Origin: Amphiura filiformis
Taxonomy: Eukaryota > Echinodermata > Ophiuroidea > Amphilepidida > Amphiuridae
Assembly: GCF_039555335.1 (NCBI RefSeq)
Contig: NC_092628.1
Location: 93,011,782-93,075,781 of the forward strand
Direction of reading: 5' to 3'
DNA: 64,000 nucleotides
Shown here: positions 34,638-46,227 of the stretch, piece by piece
Numbering within the stretch: position 1 is the first letter of the stretch
Layout: every line of letters begins with the position of its first letter
Position numbers and translations under genes: made by a program
The notes under the pieces: generated by a model
Databases searched by the model: none
Seen by the model: the letters and a program-made list of their open reading frames with translations, nothing else
Told to the model about the DNA's origin: nothing

Positions 34638-37600
34638 ATGAAATACACAGCTGCTCTGATTGTGTGTGCTACTGTGGTAGATGCAGGTAACTTTCTTATT
34701 GTACTCGGTCCTGATAAAGGAAGCATGATGTTCACCACCATAGCCATTGGTGATGCCCTTGTTGAAAGGGGTCAGAATGTCACGGTTCTTGTAAATGAAG
34801 GAAATGCTAATAGAATCCGGAATCACAATTCAAAGTTTCGGGTGGAAATGCACACATCCTCAGTTACAGAGGCGGAAGTTAACAACGTAGAGCAACAGAC
34901 TACAGCTAGAGCTTTGGCAGGGGATGGTTTTTGGACAGGTTGGTATTGGTCCGTTGAAATGATGGATGGACTGTTTTATCGTCAGTGCCGAGATTTACTC
35001 GAACAAGACGATGTTATAAAGCGGATTCGGGACTCTGAATTTGATTTAGTTCTAGCAAGTCTTGGACATGTTTGCCCTGTTTTGATTGCTAAACACATCG
35101 ACGTTCCTTTTGTGGGATTAATGCAATCTTTTCTACCTGTGGCATTTGCACATGTCTATCACCAACCGGTAGACTCCGCTTATATGCCACCGGCGTTTAC
35201 CGGATGGACTGACAGAATGTCATTTCATCAGAGGTTAATGTCTTCATTGATTTCGATATTAAACTGGCCTTCGTTTTGGAATGAACCATTAACTTTTCCG
35301 AACTTTTCCCAGCTAAAAGACCAATTCAATATATCACGAGACAAGTCGTTAATGAGAACTATGGGAGATGCCGAACTTTGGTTTGTTATGTCTCATCCTG
35401 CTTTGGACTATCCTCGTCCTGTTATGCCAGATACCATATCTATTGGTGGGTTGACGACCAAACCGTCTAATCCACTTGAAAAGGTAAAACACTAGACTAT
35501 ATACTAATATTTTTTGTAATAACTGCCATGTGGTAATTAAGTACTTAATGGCCGAAATAAATTGGTAAATAGAAACATCCTAAGGGTTAGTTAATAGCAA
35601 TGATATTCATGCTTTTTCGTCTGTTCTTCATCATTGAAGATCAATGTTTCGATCGAGTTCATGGATATGCTCGGATCTTGGAGAATTGCATCGAAATGTG
35701 TCGAAAAGCAGGTCTACGTCTCAGTACAATGATATTAGGTTTTCATCGGGACTGCTGAAAATATGTTGCAACGTGCTGTGAAGAATGCAAAGAGAGGATC
35801 AGCCCCAGAGAAAGCTTAAACTTAAACGATGGATGGCCATGCCTGATGTCAAGTTGTCAGAATTCAGAATCAGATATGCTTCATAGCTTTGTTTTTTACA
35901 AATTAACTTGATTATCATGTCAGCTGCTTCATCTTAAAGGTGCGCGGTCCAGTTGTGCTCGATTACATTATGTGCTTGTTAGAGAATCTGGGACTACTGA
36001 AAACATATTGAAAAGTACTGTGAAGAATGCAAAGAGAAGAGCAGCCCCAGAGAAAATATGGCTGGGCGTAAAAGGTGGACGAAAATAAATTCTGAGAAAG
36101 GGAGAAAGAGGTACAGGAAACAGAAGATCAGGTGGTGAGAAGAGCAATTGAAAAGCATAGGAAAATTAGTGGAAAGAGAACAGTGTAGTGAATTGGCAGA
36201 TATTATAGAGAATGGGGGATTTTTCTTTCGTTGTATGCCGAAGAGACAGGCATGTAAAAAAAGAACAGTGAATTGAGCGCCCCTCAAGAAATATGCTCTG
36301 ATTAGGCCAATGGCAAAGAAGGTAAACCACCCTTTATAATATGAGAAGAAGAAGAAAACACAGTTGATGGTGACAACAAAGGCCCACCAGATATCCTTGC
36401 GTCTTTACAATAGGAGAAAGCAGAATGGACGGATGTTATTCAAGCAAAGATGATAAAGAAGAAGAATATGAGAAGATGAAAAGACAGTTGATGGTGACAA
36501 CAAAGGCCCACCAGATATCCTTGCGTCTTTGCAATAGGAGAAAGCAGAATGGACGGATGGTATTCAAGCAAAGATGATAAAGAGCCTTGGAGACAGGGGT
36601 ATTGAGAAATTGAAGGAAACCTGCAAGCAAATTTACAAATCAGGAATCTGGCCAGATGACTTCATGAAAGGAAAACAACACTGATTCCACTGCAAAAGAA
36701 ACCTAATGCCACAGAATGCAAAGACTACAGAGCCATTAAGTATGTGTCTGCTATGTAGACTTTGAGAAAGCTGTTGATATGATGAGCTGGGTTAAGCTGT
36801 TAGACATTCTGAAGATGATTGGAGTTGACTGGAGAGACAGAAGGTTGATAAGCCGACTGCACATGGGACACAAGTGGCAGAGGTGAGGGTTGCGAATGAG
36901 TGCGTCAAGGATGTCTACTGTCATCGGTGCTCCTCTGAGTGTATAGAGAGGTTGGAGAGAGGTTAATGAATGATGTACGATTTCCAGGTGGCCAAATGGT
37001 GCAAAGTACCAAAGCAGGTCTACAAAGATGGGTAGACAGCTTGAATGAAAGAGCAAAAAGCAAAAGAATATGATATGAAAATTAGCGCAAAGAAGATCAA
37101 GGTGATAAAAATATCGAGAAGGAAGCCCAGACTTTAACATCACCACAGATGGGCAACATGATGAGCAGGTCAAGCAGTTAGAATGCCTGGTAGTCTACTA
37201 ACAGAGTATGGGAGGAGTCGGACAAAAATCAGAGCATGCAGGGATTGAATATTTCTTAAGTGAGTAGTTATGTGTGTGCCCTAGAAACCTGTATGGAGCT
37301 GAGACAAGAACACTGCACAAAGAAGATATAAGGATATAAAAAGCTTAATGCAATGTGAGTGTGGCGGACCAGTGGAACAAATGAGTTGGAGAAGAAATAG
37401 AAGAATCTGTGTTATTTAAAGGCAGAATAGGCCTACTGAATTAGTAAATCAAGTTTCTGAAGCAATGACCATCAAATCTTGCCATTATGTCTTCAGGACA
37501 ATCGGCAGAACACCTTGGTTGATCTCAATAGTAATTATCTGACTTTGCGAACGATCATGAGAATTTTTTGCGAATAAAACTGTACCCTATACCATTGGCT

Positions 37601-40381
37601 CTGTTGATGTGTTCTAGGGAGTGACGATATGATGGTGGTGAATAAGTGGGTGGGTGGGTGGGTCCTGGTGGTTGCGTAGATGCGGAGGGGGCAATGGTAT
37701 GTGTGGTACAACTATACACAGTACAAGACATCTCGCACCAGTCCCCGAAACGACAATACCAACACTAGTTCAATTGAATTCTATTTGATTTATGCAAACT
37801 AATTGGCTGGAAACCTAACGTTGAAGCTACCTACATAATAAACGTGGCCCCCAAAGTGGTTGCCAAAAAGTATCGGTAACTGCGATGAATGTGGAGTTGT
37901 TTTGTGTGTGTCATGGTACAATGGTTCGTGTTTAATCATAGCAGTTTATAAATAGATATGTATATCGATGGGATTGGGCCTGATCAGAATACTTACTGTG
38001 TGCCGTCGTCATGTTATTTCTATTGTGTTTCCGATAACCAATCGTCTGATAATTGCAGAAATTTGAGGATTTCATGCAGAGTTCAGGTGACGATGGTGTC
38101 CTCCTCTTTACTATGGGTACTACTACCCAGGGAGCAAACAAGGAGTTCGCCAATATTTTTGCCAAAGCATTTGCTCAGGTACCTCACAAAGTGATATGGA
38201 AACTAAGTGGTGACCCTCCAGAAGATACGCCCAGCAATGTCATGGTGACCAAATGGCTCCCACAAAACGATTTATTAGGTACGTGGTAATGAATGATTCA
38301 TGTATAGAGGCCCTGCATGAAATTATCGATTGGCTCCAAACAAAGGATTTGAGCCTGTGTCCTTCACCGTAGTTATGGCGGAGTGCAGTCCATTCAATCA
38401 AATGTTGTCATCAACCTATTTGATCGTAGTGCAGGGTTATGTGTGTGAGACGAACTGTCACGGTAGATTGCAATCATGCTTTTGTTGAAGAGTAGTCCGC
38501 CATATTTACGGGATGATACGTCACATGCAAGGCCTCTATTAGTAATAGTGTGGTAACTTCCTTACTTAACTCGTCTTGATTTGTACATAATGCTTAATAA
38601 CAGTTGCAATTAACCGCCCCTAGGTATACATGATATAATTACATATATGTACATATCCTGTGAAGTGCCTTACGGGTTACGATCATGGCTATGTTGGCTT
38701 TTCACCGAAAACAAAAATCGGCATCGTCACGATCTGTCGTCATATAAAAAGGTGCGGACGATTTATAATTGGATGTCATACGCCAGCCATCTTGACGATA
38801 TTAAAAACAATAACATATTAATGAAAAGGTGTCATGCAATAATTAATCATTCTTATTCTCACTACCTTCACGATGTGGAAGTAATGTATTATGTCATTTT
38901 GTTCACCATGTGTTAAAATTCTACAAAATTGTCTTTTCAGGGCATCCTAAAACCAAGATTCATGTTTCGCATTGTGGTTTAAATGGTGTATACGAAGCAT
39001 TGTACCACGCTGTACCTATTGTGTGTATTCCTATGTTCGGTGACCATCATGACGCAGCTGCTCGTGTCAAAAGCAAAGGCATCGGGGTTGAGGTAGCGCT
39101 GGAAGGTTTAACGAGTGCAGCAGTGGTTGATGCTGTGAAAACTGTCATGGAGGACAACAGGTATGATCCAGAATATATAATGATTTTAAAGTTAAACATC
39201 TGTAGACGGTGGATGCTTTAGTGCTTGCAAATTATTATTTTTTTCTAGAACGCTGGGTATGTGGCAGAACAAAGAAGGCAGGTATTTATTGTTGGAAAAC
39301 GTAAACGTGATCAATATATGGCCCTATTTTAAATATTTATCACCAAATGGAAAGATATTTATAAAAATTGTCCAATAGTGTGGCAAAACAGCTATTACTA
39401 GAAAATCAGAAACACTCACCAGCTGAACCTGCTTCTTCAGCGTATGTTACTATACTGAAGGTCTTTTATTGCTAGTGTTGTTGTGGCCCCTTGGTTTCGG
39501 GGCATGGAAACAAGAGGTTGTACCAGCCTTTTAGTCTTGGTGAATGGTGTCCAAAAGCTTACGGAGATATCCATCGGCTCCCCTTTCTAACATCTTTACG
39601 CTCTGCCAGTAAATCTAATATCCTTTGTTTGCTCCTTTCGATGTTCACCATATCGCTCCCTCGTTATCAGTTGGCCTTTTTTACCTAACGTCCAGATAAA
39701 GTTCACCATTATAAAAGGGAGCCAGAGTTTTTGAAAGGGCTGCTGTATGCAACACCAGGTTGCTTTTCTTGTTAAGTTTTATCTTTTGGATAGACAAGAC
39801 TTTCTTGCGTATGGTATTCTTGTATTTGAAGGATGTGTTCACCAGAATTAAACACCCCACGTAGACGGTCTGTGAAGCCTTCTACATAGTGACAAAAATG
39901 TGTCTTTCATATTGCTTCGTCCACAGCAGCAAATGACACTTTGACCGGACAGATTTACTGGGAAAGCGCAAACGTTTTAGAAAGGGTATCCAAAAGGCCA
40001 ATATTTTACCAGATCCATGGTACCTTAACGTAAGGTCCGAACGATATTTTCCAGTTTTACACAAATATATTAATATTATACTGCAATTATTTCAGATATC
40101 GTGATAATATCCAGCGGTTATCTGCTATATACCGTGACGAGACGTTATCACCAGCCCATCGTTGTGCATACTGGATGGAGTATGTTGTCCGTCATGGCAG
40201 TGTAAAACATCTCCGCTCAGCCGCTCATCATCTCAATTTTGCACAGTACCACCTTTTGGATGTTCTTGCCGTTTTGCTTACACTATTTGCTGTTCTACTT
40301 GGACTGATATTTTGTATTTTCAAGACTTTATGCCGATGCTGTTGTAGAATTTTCTGTGGGCAGAAAGTTAAAAATGATTAG
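34638..40381 (+). CDS. UDP-glycosyltransferase, four exons, 523 residues
   Basis: A membrane-bound UGT that transfers sugar from a UDP-sugar to a lipophilic acceptor in the endoplasmic reticulum. Exons are 34638-35483, 38059-38278, 38941-39160 and 40096-40381, with matching phases. The start at 34638 is chosen because MKYTAALIVCATVVDAG is a signal peptide; an in-frame ATG at 34563 would add 25 residues. The acceptor-binding half is in exon 1. The signature WLPQNDLLGHPKTKIHVSHC begins at residue 348 and the donor segment IPMFGDHHDAAAR has D390-H391. A C-terminal membrane helix and a KVKND tail (K-x-K-x-x retrieval signal) follow. The D-H donor pair and the RLSAIYRDE-to-LLDVLAVLL stretch resemble UGT8 more than UGT1/2. 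The usual catalytic His after Gly-Ser appears replaced by Met30. Confidence 0.9.
35740..37460 (+). mobile_element. Degenerate RTE-like LINE fragments in UGT intron 1
   Basis: Broken plus-strand frames recall an RTE-like reverse transcriptase: IKSLGDRGIEKLKETCKQIY and SGIWPDDF near 36570-36670, a VDFEKA-like word near 36755, and DWRDRR near 36830. An ~110-base block (GATGGTGACAACAAAGGCCC) is duplicated at 36367 and 36489. An earlier block (GTGAAGAATGCAAAGAGA) is duplicated at about 35779 and 36020. Many stops and frameshifts mark it as old. Confidence 0.55.
38302..38545. mobile_element. MITE in UGT intron 2
   Basis: ATAGAGGCCCTGCATG at the left and CATGCAAGGCCTCTAT at the right are inverted. 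Inner blocks ATGGCGGAGTGCAGTCC and AGTAGTCCGCCAT also pair partly. It has no coding capacity. Confidence 0.75.
39485..39880 (-). mobile_element. Degenerate Penelope-like fragment in UGT intron 3
   Basis: This stretch aligns with the fragment at 44775-45190 through TTCGGGGCATGGAAACAAGA-like, CAGTTGGCCTTTTTT-like, GGGCTGCTGTATGCAACACC and CTTGCGTATGGTATTC blocks. The related copy encodes part of a GIY-YIG-type domain on the minus strand; this copy is too damaged to translate. Confidence 0.45.
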
Positions 40382-40860
40382 ATAGGTGCAATTACAATTA
40401 GTTAACTGCTAGCTGCTGTGAGACACTAGTAAAATCAAAACTCAAACATAGTTCAAATTATACCATAGACCAATAATCAATTTACAAATACTTCCATCAT
40501 TTAGGAAAACACGATAGGAAAATTTGTAATGTTTAGTATCGTATCATAGACAAGTCATAGGCAAGTCTAATATTTTGAGTACTTATGCTTTACATACATG
40601 TACGTGTGGTTGGGTGGGGATGTGACGTGACAGTGTGTGTACACAAAAAAATACAGACAAAAATACAACATAGAGACACATGCACACATCGTCACATATC
40701 GGGAGAAAGAGACGTTGAAAAGAGAAGATTGCATAATGACAATTTTATTTAAAAACAGAATATGCCTACTCTAACCATCTGGAAAGCAAACATCACTTGC
40801 CACAGTTAGAGTTCTGAATCATCTCCAATCTACTGTTCTGTCAGTGTAACTGACCAGTCA
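40382..40860. other. UGT 3' flank
   Basis: This stretch should include the UGT 3' untranslated region. No canonical AATAAA is seen close to the stop, and no other gene or repeat is recognised. Confidence 0.4.
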
Positions 40861-41520
40861 AAAAATGCTGACTATTTGCGAAATGTCAAAATCATGAAAT
40901 GTCAAGAGTTTAACCCGAAAGTAGCGATGTTTTAATTTGAAGACAGGCGTTCGGCCTCATCGTGTCACGACTTGTATCAACAATGATTGCTCCATGTATA
41001 AGCACAATACTAGCACACTGCCATTTATACTCTTCAATTATATTATAGTTACCGTCTTTCAAATTTGTATTATTTTCTAAAGATGTATGGTAGTGGGACT
41101 AAATTAATTTCTGATCTTCAATCACATTCGCATCCTTCGAGAGCAAGTGAGTATGATGCTTTTATTGTATACGCTGCTGCTATTGGTTGAAATCTGATAC
41201 ATAACCGACCAGGCCTGGAGCACTTGACACATAACATAATCACAGATATTGTGTTCCAATTTATCTGTGATATAGTAAATAATTTCATTAAACAGAATCC
41301 TTTTGTACAAAGAAGTTACATTGTGTGATGTGATTAAATTTTGACGTCAATTGACTTCTCTTTAACAATCAGACATAATAATCGTGCATTTGTTAACAGT
41401 TTACTTGTTATGAAACAAATGTGACTTTGCCACACCTTCGAGACAGAATTCATCTACATGTATTATCGTTTGGCTCATTGTGTGCGTTCTGGTCTATACT
41501 CACAAACAACTTTGAGCAAC
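40860..41520 (+). promoter_or_regulatory. Duplicated GPCR 5' flank before pseudogene 1
   Basis: This sequence is homologous to the 5' flanks of the receptor genes at 46228 and 53453: TTTCATTAAACAGAAT, ATAATAATCGTG, GTTAACAGTTTACTTGTTAT, and GCCACACCTTCGAGAC. It contains a perfect TGACGTCA (41342-41349), a cAMP-response-element-type octamer, which is also present at 46040-46047. Conservation in a dead copy reflects duplication, not function. Confidence 0.7.
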
Positions 41521-42165
41521 ATGGATTTGAGCTTAATATTTAAGGTTATATACAGTGTGGGCCAAAAACAACTTTACCCAATTTAAAAGGTATATATCTC
41601 AAAATTGAAAAATCTGCTGCAAATTGTTTTCACATATTCGTAAAGAACATCTTCTTTAGAGTATTTGGTGAAAAACTATCCAAAATGTATTAAATTAAAA
41701 ACGTGACGCTAGTTTTAAATCAAAGAATCAAAATTAACTTTGTCCACGCGAAGGCCTATAGATGTCGCGTCGCATCACTTGCAATGGCGAGTTCGATACA
41801 GAATGAGAACCACTCAGTATATACGCACAAATTTGTTCAGCAATTTTATATAACACAATCAAATAAATCAAACATGAACAATTTCAATGTCAAGCTATGA
41901 TATTTCGGCATGATATTCACCTTTCACGCTGCAAAGATAAACACAATTCTCATCAAATATGCGCAAAGCAATTGTAACCTCAGACCTGATTTTTTTGTCA
42001 TTACAAAATGTTATCTACAAGAAAGTTTGAAGTTCTTGAGCTTATTGCGGCGTTCGTGGTATGTTCGGCAAATTGTTGCGTCGACAACTGACTCTGGGGT
42101 TAGCTGCAAGTTCCCTTTGAACCGCTGCAATATTTGTTGGTGTTTGAAGTCCGTATTGAAAAGTA
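41521..42165 (+). pseudogene. GPCR pseudogene 1, start and second-loop scraps around an insertion
   Basis: ATG at 41521 opens MDLSLIFKVIY, identical to the receptor at 46228. After TATATA (41551) the sequence switches to a foreign insertion that begins CAGTGTGGGCCAAAAA. A short piece encoding VFEVRIEK, which follows TM4 in the intact receptors, reappears at 42138-42164. TM1 through TM4 are deleted, so this is a dead member of the array. Confidence 0.75.
41552..42137. mobile_element. Insertion with mariner-like left end
   Basis: The left junction reads TA-CAGTGTGGGCCAAAAACAA, reminiscent of Tc1/mariner-type ends that target TA. No matching right terminus is seen, so it is truncated or replaced part of the pseudogene. 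Translation shows no convincing transposase. Confidence 0.4.
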
Positions 42166-42651
42166 TTATGTTACATAGTGCAGTTATGCTGCACAGCAAA
42201 CATGATTCGACCTTTGCAGTACTTAAACCTGGTTAACAGGAAATAAATCCAGCAAAAGCAATCGATAAAGTCTAGTCCATCCTCCACATTGAATGGTGGA
42301 CTGCACTTATGCCCAAATATGGCACTTGCCAATCAATAATCTCCCACTTGGAATCCCCTGACACGCTCCACTGACCAAAGTTATGGACAGATATGGGAGT
42401 TGTTTTTGCTGTTATTTGTCACTTACATATAGGGAGGTACGAACATTTGCAGATGCCCCACCTACTCAGTTTTTAGCCTACATGTAATATATACATTATT
42501 CTTGATTGATATCAAGTACAAAAAATATCCGTCAAGTGGTTTAGCTTTAATGCCCTTCGGAAGAGAGCGGTCCACAAGTGAGTGATAGTCACTAAAAGTT
42601 GCATTCGATTTACACAGGGAATTTTGCAGGCAATGTCGTGCCTTTCCTTAC

Positions 42652-42820
42652 TAAAACACCAAAGTGCGAATATTTCCAAACATCTAAATTAGCTAAAAAT
42701 TTAGGACATGTTACAAACTATATTTTCTTGAATTTCAGAGAGTACAAAAATATTGGCCGGTTATTTTTCACACAGTGACATTAACTAGACAATGCCCTAT
42801 ACCTCTAACATACACTGTTT
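42652..42820 (+). repeat. Dispersed copy of the 168-bp repeat
   Basis: This is the third copy of the unit found in tandem at 32494-32755, beginning AAAGTGCGAATATTTCCAAA and ending with GGCCGGTTATTTTTCACACA and a CATACACTG-like end. Confidence 0.8.
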
Positions 42821-42889
42821 GTAGAGGTCACATGTCAATGGTGAGAGCACTGCGTATTGTATATTGGAAAATGAACAGTAACTGCAGTA

Positions 42890-43790
42890 TGAATGATACT
42901 GTAAATGGCACTCTACGTTTTTATGAACAATGCATACCAATGCAACCACACCTTACTGTTTTGGGTTGCTATTATATACGGCATGTCTTACTATGATGTC
43001 TATCTTTTCATCATAACTATATTATAGACACTTCGAATGAGCCGTAAACTCAGCAAATTGTATTCTGAGTTACAGTGTAAAATGTGCGTGAAGGACGTAT
43101 TCATAAGTATCTCAATTCGTTGCGACAAGTATCTCATCAAACACTGTTTAAACCAATCAATAATCCTATTGCTGAAGATGATAATAAGTTTCTACTTATA
43201 TCTATAGAATCTTTAAAAATTTCTTGTCTTGAGAGGACATTCCTGATTCTCGATGATTTGAAATGACCGCCAATCATGAATATTTGATATTTATTACCAG
43301 AAATGTGTAAAAAGAGACACATGTAGAACGGACAAAATGTACAATTTTGTTGAAGGAACAGAATTCAACAAACCACAACCCCGCTTCTGGATATCGTTTG
43401 AAGTCAAATGATATACCAGTTTAAAGCTTATGATATATATTATTTTCTAAACACGAAATAAAACAAAATTGACCGGGGCCGACTTGACGGCTGATTCGTG
43501 GTGTCTACTCATTATAAGGTTGTACATGGCTATCAGGAAACGTATGATGATACGGTCTAAAATGGGGATGCAGCCAACAGCAGAGTCAGGGACTGAAAAT
43601 GTAGCACAAGAAAGCAATGTATCAAATAATTCGTCAATGATTCCACAGCAAGGCTGGGATGGAAATCTTCCCTCGACAAGCGTTTGTGCCCGCGTTTGTG
43701 CCAGTGATAATTCGAAGACTCGACACAGCATCAGGACTGGGCGAGTCACAAAATGTATTGGTTGTGACCTATTTTGCTGTGTTTCCCAGG
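42890..43790 (+). pseudogene. GPCR pseudogene 2, extracellular loop 2 to intracellular loop 3
   Basis: Bases 42890-43028 encode MNDTVNGTLRFYEQCIPMQP and then, after a frame shift, a TM5-like VAIIYGMSYYDVYLFIIT stretch. An insertion follows. From 43514 the frame continues IRLYMAIRKRMMIRSKMGMQ with the loop-3 sequence SSMIPQQGWDGNLPSTS. It ends after RTGRVTKC with no TM6 or TM7. It is most similar to the receptor at 46228. Confidence 0.8.
43029..43510. mobile_element. ~480-bp insertion in GPCR pseudogene 2
   Basis: The receptor sequence is interrupted after ATATTATA (43028) and resumes after CATTATA (43516). The shared TTATA suggests a short target duplication. The inserted sequence has no recognised termini or product. 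Confidence 0.55.
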
Positions 43791-44029
43791 CGGCGAAATG
43801 CAGTGCAAAATTCTTTTTCTTGATTGCTAGATGAAATATTTCAGACCCTTTAAAATTGGAGGAAATTTACTGTTTTGACTCATATATGGAGCCCAAATGT
43901 TGACCCATAAATAGGTCAAACAATATATTTCCTGAATCCTTATTATGACCAGAGGAATATTTTGGAACTGGTGTGAACGAAACTTTTATCCCTGTATAAA
44001 CTTTGACCTTCAAATTCCACAAATGGCTA
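43791..44029. other. No gene seen
   Basis: Sequence between pseudogene 2 and the tandem duplication at 44030; nothing is recognised. Confidence 0.35.
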
Positions 44030-44360
44030 ACGTATGTTTCCTAATAAGTGATCCACAGGGAGATATGTCAATTCTGTTGCTTCTGTCACCTTGGGCTCAA
44101 TTGTGACTACATAACTGATTATTACTTGTTCAGTTGCCCTCTTTTCGAGCTTGCGTCGAGATCAAGTTCCCTAATACAAAGGCAGCCAAGATCTTTGCAA
44201 GGGGTGCTGTATACGACACCAGATTGGTTTTCTAGTTCAGTTTTGTCATTTGGGGAGACAGTGTCTTGCGTATGTTTCCTAATAAGTGATCCACAGGGAG
44301 ATCTTATGCCAATTCTGTTGCTTCTATCACCTTGGGCTCAATTGTGACCCCATAACTGAT
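44030..44360. repeat. ~240-bp tandem duplication containing a Penelope-like scrap
   Basis: CGTATGTTTCCTAATAAGTG followed by TCCACAGGGAGAT occurs at 44031 and 44270, and each copy continues through CACCTTGGGCTCAATTGTGA. Between them lies a scrap (about 44150-44275) that matches the Penelope-like fragment at 45020-45155. Confidence 0.8.
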
Positions 44361-44416
44361 TAATCTGTAGTGCTATATTGCAAAAAGTCATTTACATATC
44401 AAATTTGAAGACTTTT

Positions 44417-44480
44417 ATTTGATACTGTAAACGGTACTCTAAATTTTGATGAAGAATGCATAGGAAATGTAACAACGTCT
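44417..44480 (+). pseudogene. GPCR pseudogene 3, loop fragment
   Basis: GATACTGTAAACGGTACTCT and GATGAAGAATGCATAGGAAA match the extracellular loop 2 coding sequence of the intact receptors (NDTVNGTL and EECIGNAT). Only ~60 bases survive. Confidence 0.65.
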
Positions 44481-44774
44481 TTAAGCAAAACACATCGCTG
44501 CTGCCTGACGGGATTTCCGGAGGGCGTGACCTTGTTAGAGGGCGTTTTTACTCGCGTCAACTGGTACAATTCGCTAAACTTATGACACCTTTATGTGGTG
44601 ACATGCATACAAACGGCCGAGTATTAAAGAGTTTGGTGTGAATTATTCATAACTGATCAATACACGCCTAATGCCTCACTTTGTATATCGTAAACCATCA
44701 GAATTCTAAAATACACGTAATTATATAAAAAAAAAGTGAAATTACAGTCATCCCCCTGCTATTCTAGAGGTCTT

Positions 44775-45250
44775 TTGTTGCTATGTTGCGACCCTTTGCT
44801 TCTGGGACACGAAGACAAGATGTTGTCCCAGACTGGGTCAACTCTTTCAGTCCTGGTCTTTTGGTTTTGATGTGAATGGCTTCCAAAACCATACGGAGAA
44901 ATCCTTTGGCTCCCCCTTTTTAACTTTTGTACGCTTTCCCAGTAAATCCCGGGGATCTTTGCTTCTGTCGACATGTACCGTAATCACTGATCAGAACTTG
45001 CATGGCCGCTTTGTTCAGTTGGCCTCTTTTCCAGCTTGCGTACAGATCAAGTTCCCTAATACAAAGGCAGTCAAGATCTTTGCAAGGGGTGCTGTATACG
45101 ACACCAGATTGGTTTTCTAGTTCAGTTTTGTCATTTGGGGAGACGGAGTCCTGCGTATGGTATTCGTGGTTTGAAGGATGCTGTCGTATTCCGGTAGGCA
45201 AAGGTACGTCACTTTCATATCTCAGTGCCCCCACCATCCAACCCCGCAAA
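44775..45250 (-). mobile_element. Degenerate Penelope-like GIY-YIG fragment
   Basis: On the minus strand, DKTELENQSGVVYSTPCKDL followed by DCLCIRELDLYA resembles the VVYxIPCxxC...YIGE start of the GIY-YIG endonuclease of Penelope-like elements, with the YIGE and catalytic Arg region already mutated. Scraps of the same sequence lie at 44150-44275 and 39485-39880. The assignment rests on one motif. Confidence 0.5.
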
Positions 45251-45299
45251 CTTCAGTCTGTACATTGAAATTTTGTAGTCTAGATTTAATAATATAATC

Positions 45300-45840
45300 G
45301 TGGTTAATTTCAATTTCGGTTGGCAAGCCTTTGGAAGATACAGCACCATCATGAAAGGCAATCTTCCAATATGCCTTAAAAGAAAGGTCTGCAACCAATG
45401 CATCCTCCCAGCTATTTCATATGGGGCAGAATCATGGACACTAACATCAAAAATGGAAAGAAAACTAGCAGTAGCCCAGCACAACATTGAAAGATTTAGA
45501 AGCATATATTAAACATCACTTACAAGAACAGAAACACCAACAAATGGATCAGAGAGCAGACCCAAGTTCAAGACATCTTGGAAACAATCAAAACCAGAAA
45601 ATGGATCTGGGCCGGTCATATCAGCCGCAGACAAGACACTCGTTGGAGCTCAACACTTACACATTGGACATGCTTTTGGGAGGAAGCGAAATAGAGGACG
45701 CCAACGGAAGTGATGGAGGGACGAGCTGCAAAGCTGCTGGGGAGAGGTGAACTGGTAACAACAAGCACAAAACAGAGACACATGGAGACATCATGTTGAG
45801 GCCTTCATCCTGCAGTGGATTGACAATGTCTGAAAAAGTA
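45300..45840 (+). mobile_element. 3' end of an RTE-like LINE
   Basis: The plus-strand frames read KRKVCNQCILPAISYGAESW, then TLTSKMERKLAVAQHNIER, and after frame changes HAFGRKRNRGRQRKWRDEL. These are the conserved C-terminal blocks of RTE-like elements. A short tail (AAAAAGTAAGTAAAGTAA) closes it. The 5' part is missing. Confidence 0.7.
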
Positions 45841-45949
45841 AGTAAAGTAATTTCAATATCTTAGTACGTAAGATAACAGAGATTTGATAATGGAGGAAGA
45901 CTTTGTGAATGACCCTCGTATAATTAACCTTACCTGGAGCACTTGACAC

Positions 45950-46227
45950 ACATACACTCACCCCTATATATGGTAAACAATTTCATTAAACAGAATGCTT
46001 TTGTACCAAGCAGTTTTAATTTGTAATGTAATTAAATTATGACGTCAATTGACTTCTCTTTTACCATGTTTACAATCAAACATAATAATCGTGTTTTTGT
46101 TAACAGTTTACTTGTTATGAAACAGGTATGACATCGCCACACCTTCGAGACGCTTCAGAATTCATTTATTATCCTTTGACATTAGCTCACTGTGTGCGTT
46201 CTGATCTATACTCACAACTTAAACAAC
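45950..46227 (+). promoter_or_regulatory. Conserved 5' flank of GPCR gene 1
   Basis: It is shared with the flanks at 41280-41520 and 53220-53452. It contains TGACGTCA at 46040-46047, a perfect CRE-type palindrome; the counterpart at 53284 is TGACATCA. No TATA box is placed with confidence. Regulation by cAMP is only a possibility. Confidence 0.45.

Noticed and set aside
42011..42199. Minus-strand frame as a mariner transposase
   Set aside because: A few residues recall transposase C-termini, but no D-D-D/E motif or helix-turn-helix is visible, so the claim is not supportable.
44048..44347. 99-codon plus-strand open frame with repeated ICFCHLG-type words
   Set aside because: It only reflects the ~240-bp tandem duplication and a Penelope-like scrap.
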